Positions 8,046 to 17,638 are shown, counted from the first letter of the stretch. The stretch: 44,099 bases of DNA from an uncultured Erysipelotrichaceae bacterium (GCA_902780395.1 CACZFH010000012.1:1-44099), one strand, 5' to 3'. The notes: generated by a model from the letters alone, not told the origin. Numbers and translations are program-made.

Positions 8046-8708
8046 ATGATAGGAAATCAATGGGATCATTATTTAGAAAATGAATATAAAAAAGAGTATT
8101 TTCAAAAACTCTTAGATTTTATCAAAGAAGAATATAAAAATAAAACTATTTATCCAAAACAAAATGAAGTATTTAATGCTTTTAGATATACAGATTATCA
8201 AGATATAAAAGTAGTAATTTTAGGACAAGATCCATATCATGGAATAAATCAGGCTGAAGGACTTTCCTTCTCTGTAAAAGATGAAGTACTAAAGCCACCG
8301 TCTTTAAAAAACATTTTTAAGGAACTAGAAAGTGATTTAGGAATACCTTTTCCAGAACATAACTCATTAAAGCCTTGGGCCAAGCAAGGTGTAATGCTAC
8401 TTAATGCAGTACTAACAGTTGAAGAGCATAAGCCAACTTCTCACAAAGATCATGGTTGGGAAATCTTTACTGATGCAGTAATAAAAAAACTAAATGAAAG
8501 AGATAAACCAATTGTATTTATATTATGGGGAGCTTATGCTAGAAGTAAAAAAAAATATATCACTAATCCAATTCATTTAGTTATTGAGTCAGCCCATCCA
8601 TCACCTTTTTCTGCTCGAAATGGTTTCTTTGGAAGCAAACCTTTTTCAAAAACCAATGAGTTTTTAAAAAAGAATGGAATAAAAGAGATAGATTGGAGAA
8701 TAGAATGA
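8046..8708 (+). CDS. ung: uracil-DNA glycosylase, family 1
   Basis: 220 residues. Catalytic motif GQDPYHG at about residue 61, LLNAVLTVEEHKPTSHKDHGWE, and the leucine-loop block HPSPFSARNGFFGSKPFS. It removes uracil from DNA in base-excision repair. Eight bases after rlmH, with AGGTGAAAAT before the ATG. Its TGA stop overlaps the ATG of the next gene and shows that TGA is used as a stop in this genome. Confidence 0.96.
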   Translation: MIGNQWDHYLENEYKKEYFQKLLDFIKEEYKNKTIYPKQNEVFNAFRYTDYQDIKVVILGQDPYHGINQAEGLSFSVKDEVLKPPSLKNIFKELESDLGIPFPEHNSLKPWAKQGVMLLNAVLTVEEHKPTSHKDHGWEIFTDAVIKKLNERDKPIVFILWGAYARSKKKYITNPIHLVIESAHPSPFSARNGFFGSKPFSKTNEFLKKNGIKEIDWRIE

Positions 8709-9448
8709 AAAAAATTTTTTTCAATAATTATTTAACATTTTGTATATATGCCTTAATAGGATGGCTATATGAAGTACTATGGTTATGGTTTGTAGTACCA
8801 CCTAAACAATTTGTAAATAGAGGAGTTCTAATAGGTCCATTCTTACCAATATATGGCTTTGGAATGTTAATTTTATTAGTTTGCTTAAAAAAATATCAAG
8901 CCAAGAGACATGAAATTAAAGAAATAAAATATATGGTTTTAGCAACTTCTATTATAACTACATTTATATATACTACAATTATAGAATATACAACTCTTAA
9001 AATATATAGTGTATTAGATTATCTAAAACAATATGGCTTAGGATTAATCATAACTAATGTAATAGTATTTGTAATAACATATTTACTAGTAAAGAAAACA
9101 AAGAATAAAAGCTTAAAAAAACTAGATACAACAATAGTACTAGTCTTTTTATGGATATGGTTAATAACAACCGGTATAGAATATATATCTCATTTTGTAA
9201 TAGATACTTTTTTTCATATATCTTTATGGGATTATACCAAAGATTTCTTAAACATAAATGCTAGAGTAAACTGGGATGCCTCAAGAAACTTTGCTATTGG
9301 AGGCACCTTTCTACTATATACTATCCAACCTTTGATTAATAAGTTATTAATAAAATTAAAAGAAAGAGAAAAATTATTGATAACAACCATCATTGGAATT
9401 CCTATGTTATTAGATTTTATTTTTCACGTGGTATTAAAAATTATTTAA
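8705..9448 (+). CDS. multi-pass membrane protein, CmpB/DUF1113-like
   Basis: 247 residues from ATG 8705. I prefer this start to the in-frame TTG at 8693 because GGAG (8695-8698) is correctly spaced before it and the ATGA overlap with ung is typical. Six or so hydrophobic segments are visible. The opening YLTFCIYALIGWLYEVLW and GPFLPIYGFG match the family annotated as putative ABC transporter permease CmpB (DUF1113), found widely in gut Firmicutes. No ATPase partner is adjacent, so transport is unproven. Confidence 0.75.
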   Translation: MKKIFFNNYLTFCIYALIGWLYEVLWLWFVVPPKQFVNRGVLIGPFLPIYGFGMLILLVCLKKYQAKRHEIKEIKYMVLATSIITTFIYTTIIEYTTLKIYSVLDYLKQYGLGLIITNVIVFVITYLLVKKTKNKSLKKLDTTIVLVFLWIWLITTGIEYISHFVIDTFFHISLWDYTKDFLNINARVNWDASRNFAIGGTFLLYTIQPLINKLLIKLKEREKLLITTIIGIPMLLDFIFHVVLKII

Positions 9449-9483
9449 TCCCCAAAAGTTGTGAATAAAAAAATCAAATAATA

Positions 9484-9510
9484 AAATATCCACAAAAATT
9501 GTGGATATTT
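9484..9510. terminator. bidirectional terminator between convergent genes
   Basis: Perfect 12-bp stem AAATATCCACAA/TTGTGGATATTT (9484-9495 with 9499-9510) with a three-base loop. T-rich on the plus side and A-rich upstream, so it can stop both the ung operon and the TPM operon. Confidence 0.9.
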
Positions 9511-9516
9511 TTATTT

Positions 9517-10377
9517 TTAAAAGCTGTGACCTCCGCCCCCACCAGAGCTTCCGCCACCACCTCCTCCGCCTCCAGAGGAAGAACTATCAGATTGAGGACT
9601 ATATACTCTATGAGTACCCATTTTTTCAGTAGTAACTTTACCAAGGTTAAATACAATATCACAGTTCTTAACAATATCATGTAAACTAGCTTTCCTAGTT
9701 TTTGATTTAAAAAAGATATAAAAGAATGTAATCATAAAAGAAAGAACTAAGGCAATAAATACATTACTAGTATATCTCATTGGCTCTAAAATCTTGCCAC
9801 CTTCTAATAAAGTTCTAATTTGATGAAAAGCCGTATCTGCACAATCATAATAATCACCATTGGTTGCTTTCTTATATACATTATCCGTAATAGAATATGC
9901 TTTAGAACTAGTAATAACCCGATAATTTGCTCCATCAGAGAAAATATAAATTTCTCGATTATCCATATCAATTACAAAAATAGTACCACTTTCAGTAGAA
10001 AAATGATTATGATAATAATTTGAAGCAAACAATTCAGTAGAAGAATAATTAGTTTTAGTTGAAACAAACGCAACGTTACCATAAATAGTCAAGGATTGCA
10101 TAGAATCTAATAACTTAGTTTTTTCACCATCAGATAATAAATTAGCTTTATCGTCAATAATTGCTTGATAATGTGTACTTTCATTAATATAACTATTATA
10201 ATTATTAGATAAATCACTTTCATCGAGACTATCATCAGTTAAATCTGTTGATTCATCTCCATTTAACAAATTCTGTTCAGTATTTGGTATATTATCATTA
10301 ATAGCGTCTTCTGCCTTAACTGGAATTACTATTAATATTAGCAAAGTACTTAATAATACAAAAATTTTTTTATTCAT
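9517..10377 (-). CDS. secreted TPM-domain membrane protein (YgcG-like)
   Basis: 286 residues from ATG 10377. GGAGGTG sits six bases upstream of this ATG, while the longer GTG start at 10392 has no ribosome-binding site. Signal peptide (about residues 3-22, KIFVLLSTLLILIVIPVKA), an acidic spacer, then a TPM domain (about 65-190; IIDDKANLLSDGEKTKL, GTIFVIDMDNREIYIFSDG). Then one transmembrane helix and a C-terminal tail of glycine and serine ending GHSF, the hallmark of YgcG-type proteins. TPM domains are common outer-face modules of unclear enzymatic role. The start overlaps the previous gene by eight bases. Confidence 0.85.
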   Translation of the reverse strand: MNKKIFVLLSTLLILIVIPVKAEDAINDNIPNTEQNLLNGDESTDLTDDSLDESDLSNNYNSYINESTHYQAIIDDKANLLSDGEKTKLLDSMQSLTIYGNVAFVSTKTNYSSTELFASNYYHNHFSTESGTIFVIDMDNREIYIFSDGANYRVITSSKAYSITDNVYKKATNGDYYDCADTAFHQIRTLLEGGKILEPMRYTSNVFIALVLSFMITFFYIFFKSKTRKASLHDIVKNCDIVFNLGKVTTEKMGTHRVYSPQSDSSSSGGGGGGGGSSGGGGGHSF

Positions 10378-11779
10378 GCTCATCACCTCCACGTTTTTCT
10401 AATTGTGGAATAGGATTAGAAACCAGCCTATTATGTAGTTGAACTAAGTCTAAGAAGGTCCACAATACCAATAATAAACTTATCATTGCCGCAATGTAAT
10501 AAAAAACATCACTTACCATATGAGTTAGAATAGGAATAAGAGATATAACAACAGCTCCTACATACTTTAATACATTCTCTTTCTTCATTCGAAAAATTTT
10601 TTTACCTTTTTTCTTCTTTTTAGAGGTATCTGTAATTATTTCTGTATCATCCTTATGAACAGCTCTAAAACCTTTATCGTTAGTATGTTCATCTTTATCG
10701 TAGCAAGCATTTGTTTCTATATTACATAAGATAAACGAAATTATAGTCACAACAATAGCAAAACCATCAATAGTAGAAGGAAGAATTACAGGAAGTCCTA
10801 ATAAAAGAATATAAATAGGAATAGCTATAATAATTGAAACAATAATATACTTAACAAAAGAAATAGGCATATCAGCTGCTACTTTACCAGTTTGCCCATT
10901 GATAACAGCATAATGTATAGTATCATTTTTAGGATTTTTAGTTGCTAAAAAATAAACTGGAAACAAAGCCACTTTTTTATCTTCAACTTGAAAAGGTACT
11001 TTAGGATTATTACAACTATACTTTCTAAAAGTTTTATTTTTAAGTAAAAACCTAGAAGAATCTTCAGCAGCCAGTTGAATAGCATCTCCACAATAAGTAT
11101 CAATTTCAACATCTCGACTATCAGCGTAGAAGCCAGGTAAATAACTAGAGTTAAAAGGAACAGCTTGTTTAAAATTAAAAGGAATAGCATGACTATAATG
11201 GTCATAATACTTAGATATTAAGTCAAACGATATACCTTCATAAGTAGCATCAACATCAGCATGAATAGCATAGTCATCATAATAAACATAATCTCCAGAA
11301 CGATGATTATATTTTTCACCACTGTTTACAGCATCTCCATGAAAATTAAGTTTATAAACACCATAAGGCATATAAATTCCTCTAAACTTCTTAACAATGA
11401 CATCATCCTTCATGTAAGAAGGTGAAAAGAAAAAGCTAAATAATTTTCTTTTATAATTCTTAATACACTCTTCTTGCGATTTAGCAAAAGGAATAATATA
11501 ATCAGGAGCCATTTGTTTTGTAATTTTATCTTCAATCATATTTTGAGATCCACAATAATTACAAAAAGTAACAGCAGTTTCGTCAAAAGTCATTAAAGAC
11601 GCACCACATTGTGTACAATTATAGACAACTCCTTCTAAAGCATTTTCTTCTTTTTTTGAAACTTTTTCTTCACTATTTAAATTTCTAGGATCAAAATCAG
11701 ATCCACAATAATCACAATGAACTAATTGCTTTTTTACATCAAAAGCAAACTCAGCTCCACAGTGAGGACACTTTGCCAT
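10370..11779 (-). CDS. double zinc-ribbon membrane protein, partner of the TPM protein
   Basis: 469 residues. Two N-terminal zinc ribbons: CPHCGAEF with CDYCGSDF (residues 4-30) and CTQCGAS with CNYCGSQ (about 54-80). A soluble middle region of about 200 residues follows. The C-terminal part has two hydrophobic pairs (about 305-355 and 405-445). Such proteins are often automatically labelled TFIIB-like or PriA-like, but there is no helicase or cyclin fold here. It overlaps the TPM gene by eight bases, so the two products are probably made in a fixed ratio. Function unknown. Confidence 0.78.
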   Translation of the reverse strand: MAKCPHCGAEFAFDVKKQLVHCDYCGSDFDPRNLNSEEKVSKKEENALEGVVYNCTQCGASLMTFDETAVTFCNYCGSQNMIEDKITKQMAPDYIIPFAKSQEECIKNYKRKLFSFFFSPSYMKDDVIVKKFRGIYMPYGVYKLNFHGDAVNSGEKYNHRSGDYVYYDDYAIHADVDATYEGISFDLISKYYDHYSHAIPFNFKQAVPFNSSYLPGFYADSRDVEIDTYCGDAIQLAAEDSSRFLLKNKTFRKYSCNNPKVPFQVEDKKVALFPVYFLATKNPKNDTIHYAVINGQTGKVAADMPISFVKYIIVSIIIAIPIYILLLGLPVILPSTIDGFAIVVTIISFILCNIETNACYDKDEHTNDKGFRAVHKDDTEIITDTSKKKKKGKKIFRMKKENVLKYVGAVVISLIPILTHMVSDVFYYIAAMISLLLVLWTFLDLVQLHNRLVSNPIPQLEKRGGDEHE

Positions 11780-11797
11780 AATACCTCTCCTTACATC

Positions 11798-12787
11798 CTA
11801 TTTTTTTTGTGCTTGAACAGCTGTAATAGCAACAACTCCTACAATATCATCACTAGAACATCCTCGAGATAAATCATTAACAGGAGCAGCTATTCCTTGT
11901 GTAATTGGACCATAAGCTTCAGCTTTAGCTAATCTTTGAACTAGTTTATATCCAATATTACCAGCATCTAAATCAGGGAAAATTAATACATTAGCATGCC
12001 CTGCTACATTACTATTTGGAGCTTTACTCTTTGCAACCTCTGGAACAATGGCTGCATCTAATTGAAATTCTCCATCAATTTGAATATCTGGATATTGTTC
12101 TTTTGCAATTCTAGTAGCTTCAACTACTTTATCAACATCTGCGTGTTTAGCACTACCAACCGTAGAATGAGAAAGCATCGCAACAATTGGTTCTTTACCA
12201 ACTAGTAATTGAAAACTTTTAGCACTACTACCAGCAATCGCAGCTAATTTCTCACTATCAGGATTTTGTTCCAATCCACTATCAGCAAAGATAAATGTAC
12301 CATGTTCACCATATTCACATTCAGGCACTACCATTAAAAAGAATGCAGATACAAGAGCTACATTAGGAGCAGTTTTAATAATTTGTAAAGCTGGTCTTAA
12401 TGTATTTGAAGTTGAATGACAAGCACCAGATACAACTCCATCAGCTCGATTTGTTTTAACAAGCATACAAGCAAAATACATATAATCATTTACTAATAAA
12501 TCATGGGCTTCCTCTTTTGTCATACCTTTTTCTTTTCTTAATTCATATAAAGTATTAGTAAACTCTTCAGTAAGCATAGAAGTATGAGGATCAATAATAG
12601 TTGCTTCAGCTAAGTCATATTTAGCTAAATCCATTTCTTCCTTATTACCTATCAAAATAATATTGGCAATTTTCTCTTTTAAAACAACATGAGCAGCTGT
12701 TAAAACCCTTTCATCCATTGTTTCCGGCAAAACAATAGTCTTTAAATCCTTTTTTGCTCTTTCTTTAATAGACTCAATAAAATTCAT
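11798..12787 (-). CDS. pta: phosphate acetyltransferase
   Basis: 329 residues, the short Pta form of Gram-positive bacteria. Recognisable blocks are IVLPETMDERVLTAA near the start, SGACHSTSNTLRPALQIIKT (about 141) and the C-terminal AYGPITQGIAAPVNDLSRGC. It converts acetyl-CoA and phosphate to acetyl phosphate, which acetate kinase uses to make ATP in fermentation; ackA is not in the window. It sits inside an operon with lemA (13-base gap) and the zinc-ribbon gene (18-base gap), an unusual setting. Confidence 0.95.
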   Translation of the reverse strand: MNFIESIKERAKKDLKTIVLPETMDERVLTAAHVVLKEKIANIILIGNKEEMDLAKYDLAEATIIDPHTSMLTEEFTNTLYELRKEKGMTKEEAHDLLVNDYMYFACMLVKTNRADGVVSGACHSTSNTLRPALQIIKTAPNVALVSAFFLMVVPECEYGEHGTFIFADSGLEQNPDSEKLAAIAGSSAKSFQLLVGKEPIVAMLSHSTVGSAKHADVDKVVEATRIAKEQYPDIQIDGEFQLDAAIVPEVAKSKAPNSNVAGHANVLIFPDLDAGNIGYKLVQRLAKAEAYGPITQGIAAPVNDLSRGCSSDDIVGVVAITAVQAQKK

Positions 12788-12800
12788 AATATCCTTCTTT

Positions 12801-13331
12801 CTATTTTTGATTTAATATTTCAAACATTTCTCTTTTTTCATTATTATAAAACTCTTTTTTATGATATCTTCTAATAAAAGCTACTATTTTAGATGGAAAA
12901 GCAGCAACTAATTGATTAAATTCTACAACAGTATCATTATAAAACTTAATAGCTCCAATAATATCTTCTTCATTATCATTAAACTCTTCTAATATCTTAG
13001 TCAAAGATTTACTTTTTAATAATTTTTCATTTTCATCTAAAGTTTTATATAACTCATTAGAAACTTTTTTTAACAAAGCATGAATTTCAAAATTATTAGC
13101 ATCTACAGGAATAATATCTAATTCAGGAAATAAATCTTCTTTTTTTAATTCTTTTGTAATAATTGGCTTTGTCCGATTTAACAATTCTTCCTTTTTTTGC
13201 AAATATATAGAAATATCCTCTTCAGCTTTATCTATTTTTATAATAGTCAATTGAAATTTATTGTTAATAATAACAAAAATAAAAGATAACAATGAAATAG
13301 CAACAATAACACTTAAAATGACTTCTAACAT
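12801..13331 (-). CDS. LemA-family membrane protein
   Basis: 176 residues. An N-terminal membrane helix (about 3-24) is followed by a long helical domain: KIDKAEEDISIYLQKKEEL, and near the end the typical LemA block FYNDTVVEFNQLVAAFPSKIVA. It is first in the operon lemA-pta-zinc ribbon-TPM. LemA and TPM/YgcG proteins are frequent neighbours in bacteria, which supports both calls. The role of LemA is unsettled. ATG 13331 has GGTGA eight bases upstream. Confidence 0.8.
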   Translation of the reverse strand: MLEVILSVIVAISLLSFIFVIINNKFQLTIIKIDKAEEDISIYLQKKEELLNRTKPIITKELKKEDLFPELDIIPVDANNFEIHALLKKVSNELYKTLDENEKLLKSKSLTKILEEFNDNEEDIIGAIKFYNDTVVEFNQLVAAFPSKIVAFIRRYHKKEFYNNEKREMFEILNQK

Positions 13332-13354
13332 ATAACGTTCACCATCCTATATAA

Positions 13355-13383
13355 ATTATAACAAATTAGCTAGTTGAATACAA
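13355..13383 (-). promoter_or_regulatory. promoter of the lemA-pta-zinc ribbon-TPM operon
   Basis: On the minus strand: -35 TTGTAT (13383-13378), 17-base spacer, -10 TATAAT (13360-13355), then GGTGA and the lemA ATG. Confidence 0.82.
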
Positions 13384-13390
13384 CAAAAGC

Positions 13391-13416
13391 TAAAAAAAGA
13401 AAGAATTATTCTTTCT
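13391..13416 (-). terminator. terminator of the penicillin-binding protein gene
   Basis: AGAAAGAA/TTCTTTCT 8-bp stem (13398-13405 with 13409-13416) with a very short loop, followed on the minus strand by a seven-base T-run. The stop codon of the gene lies between and within the arms. Confidence 0.8.
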
Positions 13417-15373
13417 CTTCCATGGCAATTTCATCAAAAGTAGGATCTGCATCTCTTGGCTCTGTTCCTTTTAGATAGTACATCAACTTCGTATTTTTAC
13501 TTGGATCAGGATCAATTTTACCAGAAATAGGATTTACTAAAAGAGCAACAACATTCTTAGGTTTTGAATACCATCCTTCATCAGCCGGAACATCTTTTTC
13601 AATTTTTTCAACAGTTTGATACCAAATGTTTTGAGCATATTTATAATCATGAGTAGTTAACTCTCTATTTTGATCATTTCCAACCCATACCGCACATACA
13701 ATATTAGAATTAAAACCAATATTCCAATTATCACTACTAGTAGTACCACTTTTTAATCCATAAGTATGAGTTAATTTAGCATTTAAACTAATAGCAGTTG
13801 GATAATTATAATCAATATATAATGGGTCATAAGTAGCAGTTAATAATTGATTTAATATAAAAACTAAACTAGGATTTAATACAAGTTCTTTATCATCTTT
13901 TTCTTGATATAAGACATTTCCTTCACCATCTTCCACTTTAATGATAAAGTGAGGAGTAACCTTATAACCTAAATTAGCAAAAGCAGAATAGCTAGCAGCC
14001 ATATGTATTAAACTAATTTCATTTGTACCTAGAGGTAAAGATGGAATACTTTCCAATTTTTCAGTAATTCCAATTCTTCTAGCAATTTGAATTAAAGCAT
14101 CATACCCTAAAAACATATGAGTCTTAACAGCATAAACATTTTCACTATAAGCAATGGCAGTACCCATAGAAATAGGTTTATTACCATAAGTATCATGATA
14201 ATTATTTGGTGTATATAATTCCCCATTTTCTAAAGGAAAAGAAGTTTTTTCACTTAAAAAAGCTGAACTAGCTGTAAAGCCATTTTCTAAAGCTGCATAA
14301 TATAAAAATGGTTTCATAGTAGAACCGACTTGTCTTTGAGCAAAAATTGCTCGATTATAAGATGATTGATTGTAGTCTCTTCCACCAACTAAAGCTAATA
14401 CTCTACCAGTATTAGGATCCATCACAACACTAGCTGTTTCTAAATCAGAATCATTAGGAAATGCATTCTTAATATTATCTTCCAAAATACTTTGAGCCTC
14501 ATAGTGAAGAGAAGTATAAATCTTTAAACCATGAACTTCCCCATAATTCTTAGGAATTGTTTCAATAGAGTCTAATTCATCCATCACAGCATCTTGAAAA
14601 TAATGGATACTAGATAAATAATTATTATCATCTTTTCCAATAAAATGAAGTTCCTCTTGATAAGCTTTTTCCTTATCTAAAGAAGAAATTACACCATTCT
14701 TTTCCATCATATTAAGAACTAATAATTGTCTTTTTTTAGCTTCGTTATAATGAAGAAGCGGCGAATAATTACTAGGAGCTTTAGGAATACCTGTTAATAT
14801 AGCAGCCTCTGCCAAAGATAAATCACTAGCCGATTTTCCAAAATAGAATTTACTAGCATTTTCAATTCCATATTTTCCATGACCATAATTAATAGTGTTT
14901 AAATATCCTTCTAATATTTCATCTTTACTATATTGCATTTCCATTTTTAAAGTATACCAAGCTTCCTCCCATTTTCTTTTCCAAGTTTTATCAAAATTTA
15001 AAAATAAATTTTTAGCATATTGCTGAGTTATAGTAGAAGCCCCTTGTTCCATACTCCCGTTTTTAATATTATGAATAAAAGCTTTTCCAATTCTTAAAAA
15101 ATCAAATCCAAAATGATGATAATAATTCTTATCTTCTGTGTATATAGTAGCTTGAATTAAATATTGGCTAATATCAGCAAGATTAACCCATTCCTTAGCT
15201 TCACTACCCTTAAAAAAAGCTATATTTTGATCATCATAAATCATAATTTGATTAGCTCCATTAATAGTAACTTTAGGGGATAGTTTTAAGTATAGGAAAA
15301 CTCCACCTACTACTACTAGAAAAAGTAGAAAAGAACAAACAAAAAATTTCTTTAGTATTCGTATTATTATCAT
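13406..15373 (-). CDS. class A penicillin-binding protein (glycosyltransferase + transpeptidase)
   Basis: 655 residues from ATG 15373, where a GGTGA site and the signal-anchor MIIIRILKKFF begin; the upstream extension is probably not translated. One transmembrane anchor, then a GT51 domain with EDKNYYHHFGFD, QGASTITQQYAKNLFL and the KDEILEGYLNTINYG block. The transpeptidase domain has the catalytic SxxK (GSTMKPFLYY), SEN and KSGTTSSDNW motifs. It polymerises lipid II and cross-links peptidoglycan on the outer face. A PBP1A/PonA-like enzyme. Monocistronic and divergent from the ywiB-argS unit. Confidence 0.93.
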   Translation of the reverse strand: MIIIRILKKFFVCSFLLFLVVVGGVFLYLKLSPKVTINGANQIMIYDDQNIAFFKGSEAKEWVNLADISQYLIQATIYTEDKNYYHHFGFDFLRIGKAFIHNIKNGSMEQGASTITQQYAKNLFLNFDKTWKRKWEEAWYTLKMEMQYSKDEILEGYLNTINYGHGKYGIENASKFYFGKSASDLSLAEAAILTGIPKAPSNYSPLLHYNEAKKRQLLVLNMMEKNGVISSLDKEKAYQEELHFIGKDDNNYLSSIHYFQDAVMDELDSIETIPKNYGEVHGLKIYTSLHYEAQSILEDNIKNAFPNDSDLETASVVMDPNTGRVLALVGGRDYNQSSYNRAIFAQRQVGSTMKPFLYYAALENGFTASSAFLSEKTSFPLENGELYTPNNYHDTYGNKPISMGTAIAYSENVYAVKTHMFLGYDALIQIARRIGITEKLESIPSLPLGTNEISLIHMAASYSAFANLGYKVTPHFIIKVEDGEGNVLYQEKDDKELVLNPSLVFILNQLLTATYDPLYIDYNYPTAISLNAKLTHTYGLKSGTTSSDNWNIGFNSNIVCAVWVGNDQNRELTTHDYKYAQNIWYQTVEKIEKDVPADEGWYSKPKNVVALLVNPISGKIDPDPSKNTKLMYYLKGTEPRDADPTFDEIAMEEKE

Positions 15374-15439
15374 AGAAAGATTCACCAATAGTAGTATGAA
15401 ATATCTTTTAAAAATTATGTATAAAAAAAAAGAATAGTA

Positions 15440-15448
15440 TGATATAAT
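15440..15448 (+). promoter_or_regulatory. extended -10 promoter of the DUF1934 gene and argS
   Basis: TGATATAAT: a perfect -10 at 15443-15448 with the extended TG one base upstream. No good -35 is seen. The same TGNTATAAT form recurs before prfA, tagO, hpf and the gene at 40243. Confidence 0.75.
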
Positions 15449-15477
15449 CAATGCATGAATTTTAAGTAGGTGAGATT

Positions 15478-15816
15478 ATGCCTAAAATTAAGATAAATGT
15501 AAAACTTTGCAACAAAGAAGAAAAAAGAGAGTGGAATGTAGTAGGTATCATCCAAGAAAAAAAATTAAAATATAAAGAAGATGATACTATAGTAACACTT
15601 GACTATGAAAAACATATCTTAAAAAGAGATAATAAAGAATTAAAAATGGTCTACAATTTTAAAAAGAAGCAAGGTAAAATTACAATTAAAGAGAACAATC
15701 AAATTATAGAAATACCTATTGAAACAAAGAATATTAAAAGAAAGGGCAATGATATAAGAATAGAATACCAAATAGAAGATGAAGTATTTATATATCAAGT
15801 AAAGGAAGAAAAATGA
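15478..15816 (+). CDS. DUF1934 beta-barrel protein (YwiB-like)
   Basis: 112 residues, all-beta appearance with alternating charged and hydrophobic stretches (KIKINVKLCNKEEKREW at the start; NDIRIEYQIEDE near the end). A small DUF1934 protein precedes argS in Bacillus (ywiB-argS), and the ATGA-type overlap with argS (15813-15816) repeats that arrangement. Function unknown; identification relies on length, fold appearance and position. RBS AGGTGAG before ATG 15478. Confidence 0.75.
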   Translation: MPKIKINVKLCNKEEKREWNVVGIIQEKKLKYKEDDTIVTLDYEKHILKRDNKELKMVYNFKKKQGKITIKENNQIIEIPIETKNIKRKGNDIRIEYQIEDEVFIYQVKEEK

Positions 15817-17558
15817 GTATATTAAAAGAACTAGAATTAGAAATCAAAAATATTGTAAAAAAAGCAGGATATGAAGTAGATATCCTAGCAATGGAAGAAT
15901 CTAATCGTAAAGACCTAGGAGAATATCAGCTTAACGATGCCATGCAGCTTGCTAAAACATATCATGAAAATCCAAGAAGTATTGCTGAAAAAATAAAAAC
16001 AGAATTAGAAAAGAACCCTCATTTTGAAAATATTAATATTGCGGGACCAGGTTTTATCAACATAAGTTTATCAGATGAATATATAGTAGAAATACTAAAT
16101 AGAATGAATCAAGACATTTTTTCAAATATTGATAAGAAAGAACCTAAAAAAGTAATTATTGATTATGGTGGAGCAAATGTCGCTAAAGCCTTACATGTTG
16201 GTCATTTAAGAAGTGCTAACATTGGTGAAGCTCTTAAAAGATTAGCAAATTTATTGGGATATAAAGCTATAGGTGATGCCCATTTAGGAGATTATGGAAG
16301 ACCTCTTGGATTAGTAATCAAAGAAATAAAAGATATGTATCCTGATTTACCATTTTTCAATGATAACTATCAAGGAGACTATAAAGAAGTAGAATTACCA
16401 ATTACTAATGCTGATCTAGAAAGAATATATCCATTAGCATCAATCAAAGCTAAAGAAGATGAAACGTATTTAGAAGAAGCTCGTGAAATAACATTAAAAT
16501 TTCAACAAAAAGAGCGAGGATACTATGATATTTTTAAAAGAATTGTCGAAATATCTAAAGAAGATATTAAAAAGACATATGATGAATTAAACGTATACTT
16601 TGAAATATGGAATGGTGAAAGTGATGAAATGGAATATTTCGAAGAATTACAAAAGAAATGTGAAGAATTAAATGTATTAGTAGATAGTGAAGGAGCCAAA
16701 ATAATAGAAGTAGCAACAGAAGAAGATAAAGCCCCAATGCCACCACTAATGTTCCTTAAATCAAATGGATCTATATCATATGATACAACAGACTTAGTTA
16801 CAATATTAGAAAGAGAAAAAACCAGAAAACCAGATGAAATATGGTATGTAGTAGATGACAGACAATCTCTTCATTTTGATCAAGTCTTTAGAGCTTCTAG
16901 AAAATCAAAAATAGTAAGAGATTCAACCATCCTAGAACATGTAGGGTTTGGAACAATGAATGGAAAAGATGGCAAACCATTTAAGACTAGAGATGGTGGG
17001 GTCATGAAATTAAAAGACCTAATTAATCTAGTTTATGAAGAAACCTATAAAAAGATAACTAATGAATCTATTACTGAAGCAGAAAAACCAAAAATTGCTA
17101 AACAAGTTGCTATCGCTGCTTTAAAATATGCCGATTTATTACCATATAGATTAACTGACTATATATTTGAAGTAGAAAAATTTTCTGATTTAGAAGGTAA
17201 AACAGGACCATACTTATTATATTCAACTATTCGTATGAAATCCCTTCTCAAAAAATCAAATGAAACCGAAAGAAAAGTATCTAAATTAAAAGGATCAATT
17301 GAAAAAGAAATAGCTTTAACTTTATTAAACTTACCAGTTATTCTAAATAAATCAATAGATACAAAATCATTAAATGAAATAGCTGAATACTTATACAAAT
17401 TAACATCACTATACAATAAATTCTATGCCGATAACAAAATCATAACTGAAGAAGATGAAGAATTAAAACTATCATGGATTACCCTTACAGATATAGTTTG
17501 TAAAGTAAATCTATTACTATTAGATGCTTTAGGTATCGTGGTTCCTGATAAAATGTAA
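15813..17558 (+). CDS. argS: arginyl-tRNA synthetase
   Basis: 581 residues. The N-terminal Add-1 domain is followed by the class I signature HVGHLRSANIGEAL (about residue 127). The KMSKS-equivalent loop is degenerate, as usual in ArgRS (GKPFKTRDGGVMKL, about 387). The C-terminal anticodon-binding domain has PYRLTDYIFEVEKFSDLEGKTGPYLLYSTIR. It charges tRNA-Arg. No T-box leader is seen. Confidence 0.96.
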   Translation: MSILKELELEIKNIVKKAGYEVDILAMEESNRKDLGEYQLNDAMQLAKTYHENPRSIAEKIKTELEKNPHFENINIAGPGFINISLSDEYIVEILNRMNQDIFSNIDKKEPKKVIIDYGGANVAKALHVGHLRSANIGEALKRLANLLGYKAIGDAHLGDYGRPLGLVIKEIKDMYPDLPFFNDNYQGDYKEVELPITNADLERIYPLASIKAKEDETYLEEAREITLKFQQKERGYYDIFKRIVEISKEDIKKTYDELNVYFEIWNGESDEMEYFEELQKKCEELNVLVDSEGAKIIEVATEEDKAPMPPLMFLKSNGSISYDTTDLVTILEREKTRKPDEIWYVVDDRQSLHFDQVFRASRKSKIVRDSTILEHVGFGTMNGKDGKPFKTRDGGVMKLKDLINLVYEETYKKITNESITEAEKPKIAKQVAIAALKYADLLPYRLTDYIFEVEKFSDLEGKTGPYLLYSTIRMKSLLKKSNETERKVSKLKGSIEKEIALTLLNLPVILNKSIDTKSLNEIAEYLYKLTSLYNKFYADNKIITEEDEELKLSWITLTDIVCKVNLLLLDALGIVVPDKM

Positions 17559-17566
17559 AAAAAGTG

Positions 17567-17595
17567 TTGCTAATATAAAAGATATATGTTATAAA
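17567..17595 (+). promoter_or_regulatory. promoter of rpoE
   Basis: TTGCTA (17567-17572), 17-base spacer, TATAAA (17590-17595). The predicted start is close to the GGG at 17602. Confidence 0.75.
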
Positions 17596-17603
17596 TTTAT
17601 TGG

Positions 17604-17638
17604 GTTTTTTTATAATCCTTTGATTATCCAAAAAAAAC
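17604..17638 (+). promoter_or_regulatory. 5'-terminal hairpin in the rpoE leader
   Basis: G plus seven T then ATAATC (17604-17617) pairs with GATTAT, a CC bulge, eight A and C (17622-17638) around a CTTT loop. With the predicted start at about 17602 the rpoE mRNA would open with this hairpin. It could protect the 5' end or affect start-site slippage on the T-run. Confidence 0.5.

Noticed and set aside
9499-9684. Open frame on the plus strand across the glycine-rich end of the TPM gene
   Set aside because: Shadow of the Gly/Ser tail, begins in the terminator and has no ribosome-binding site.
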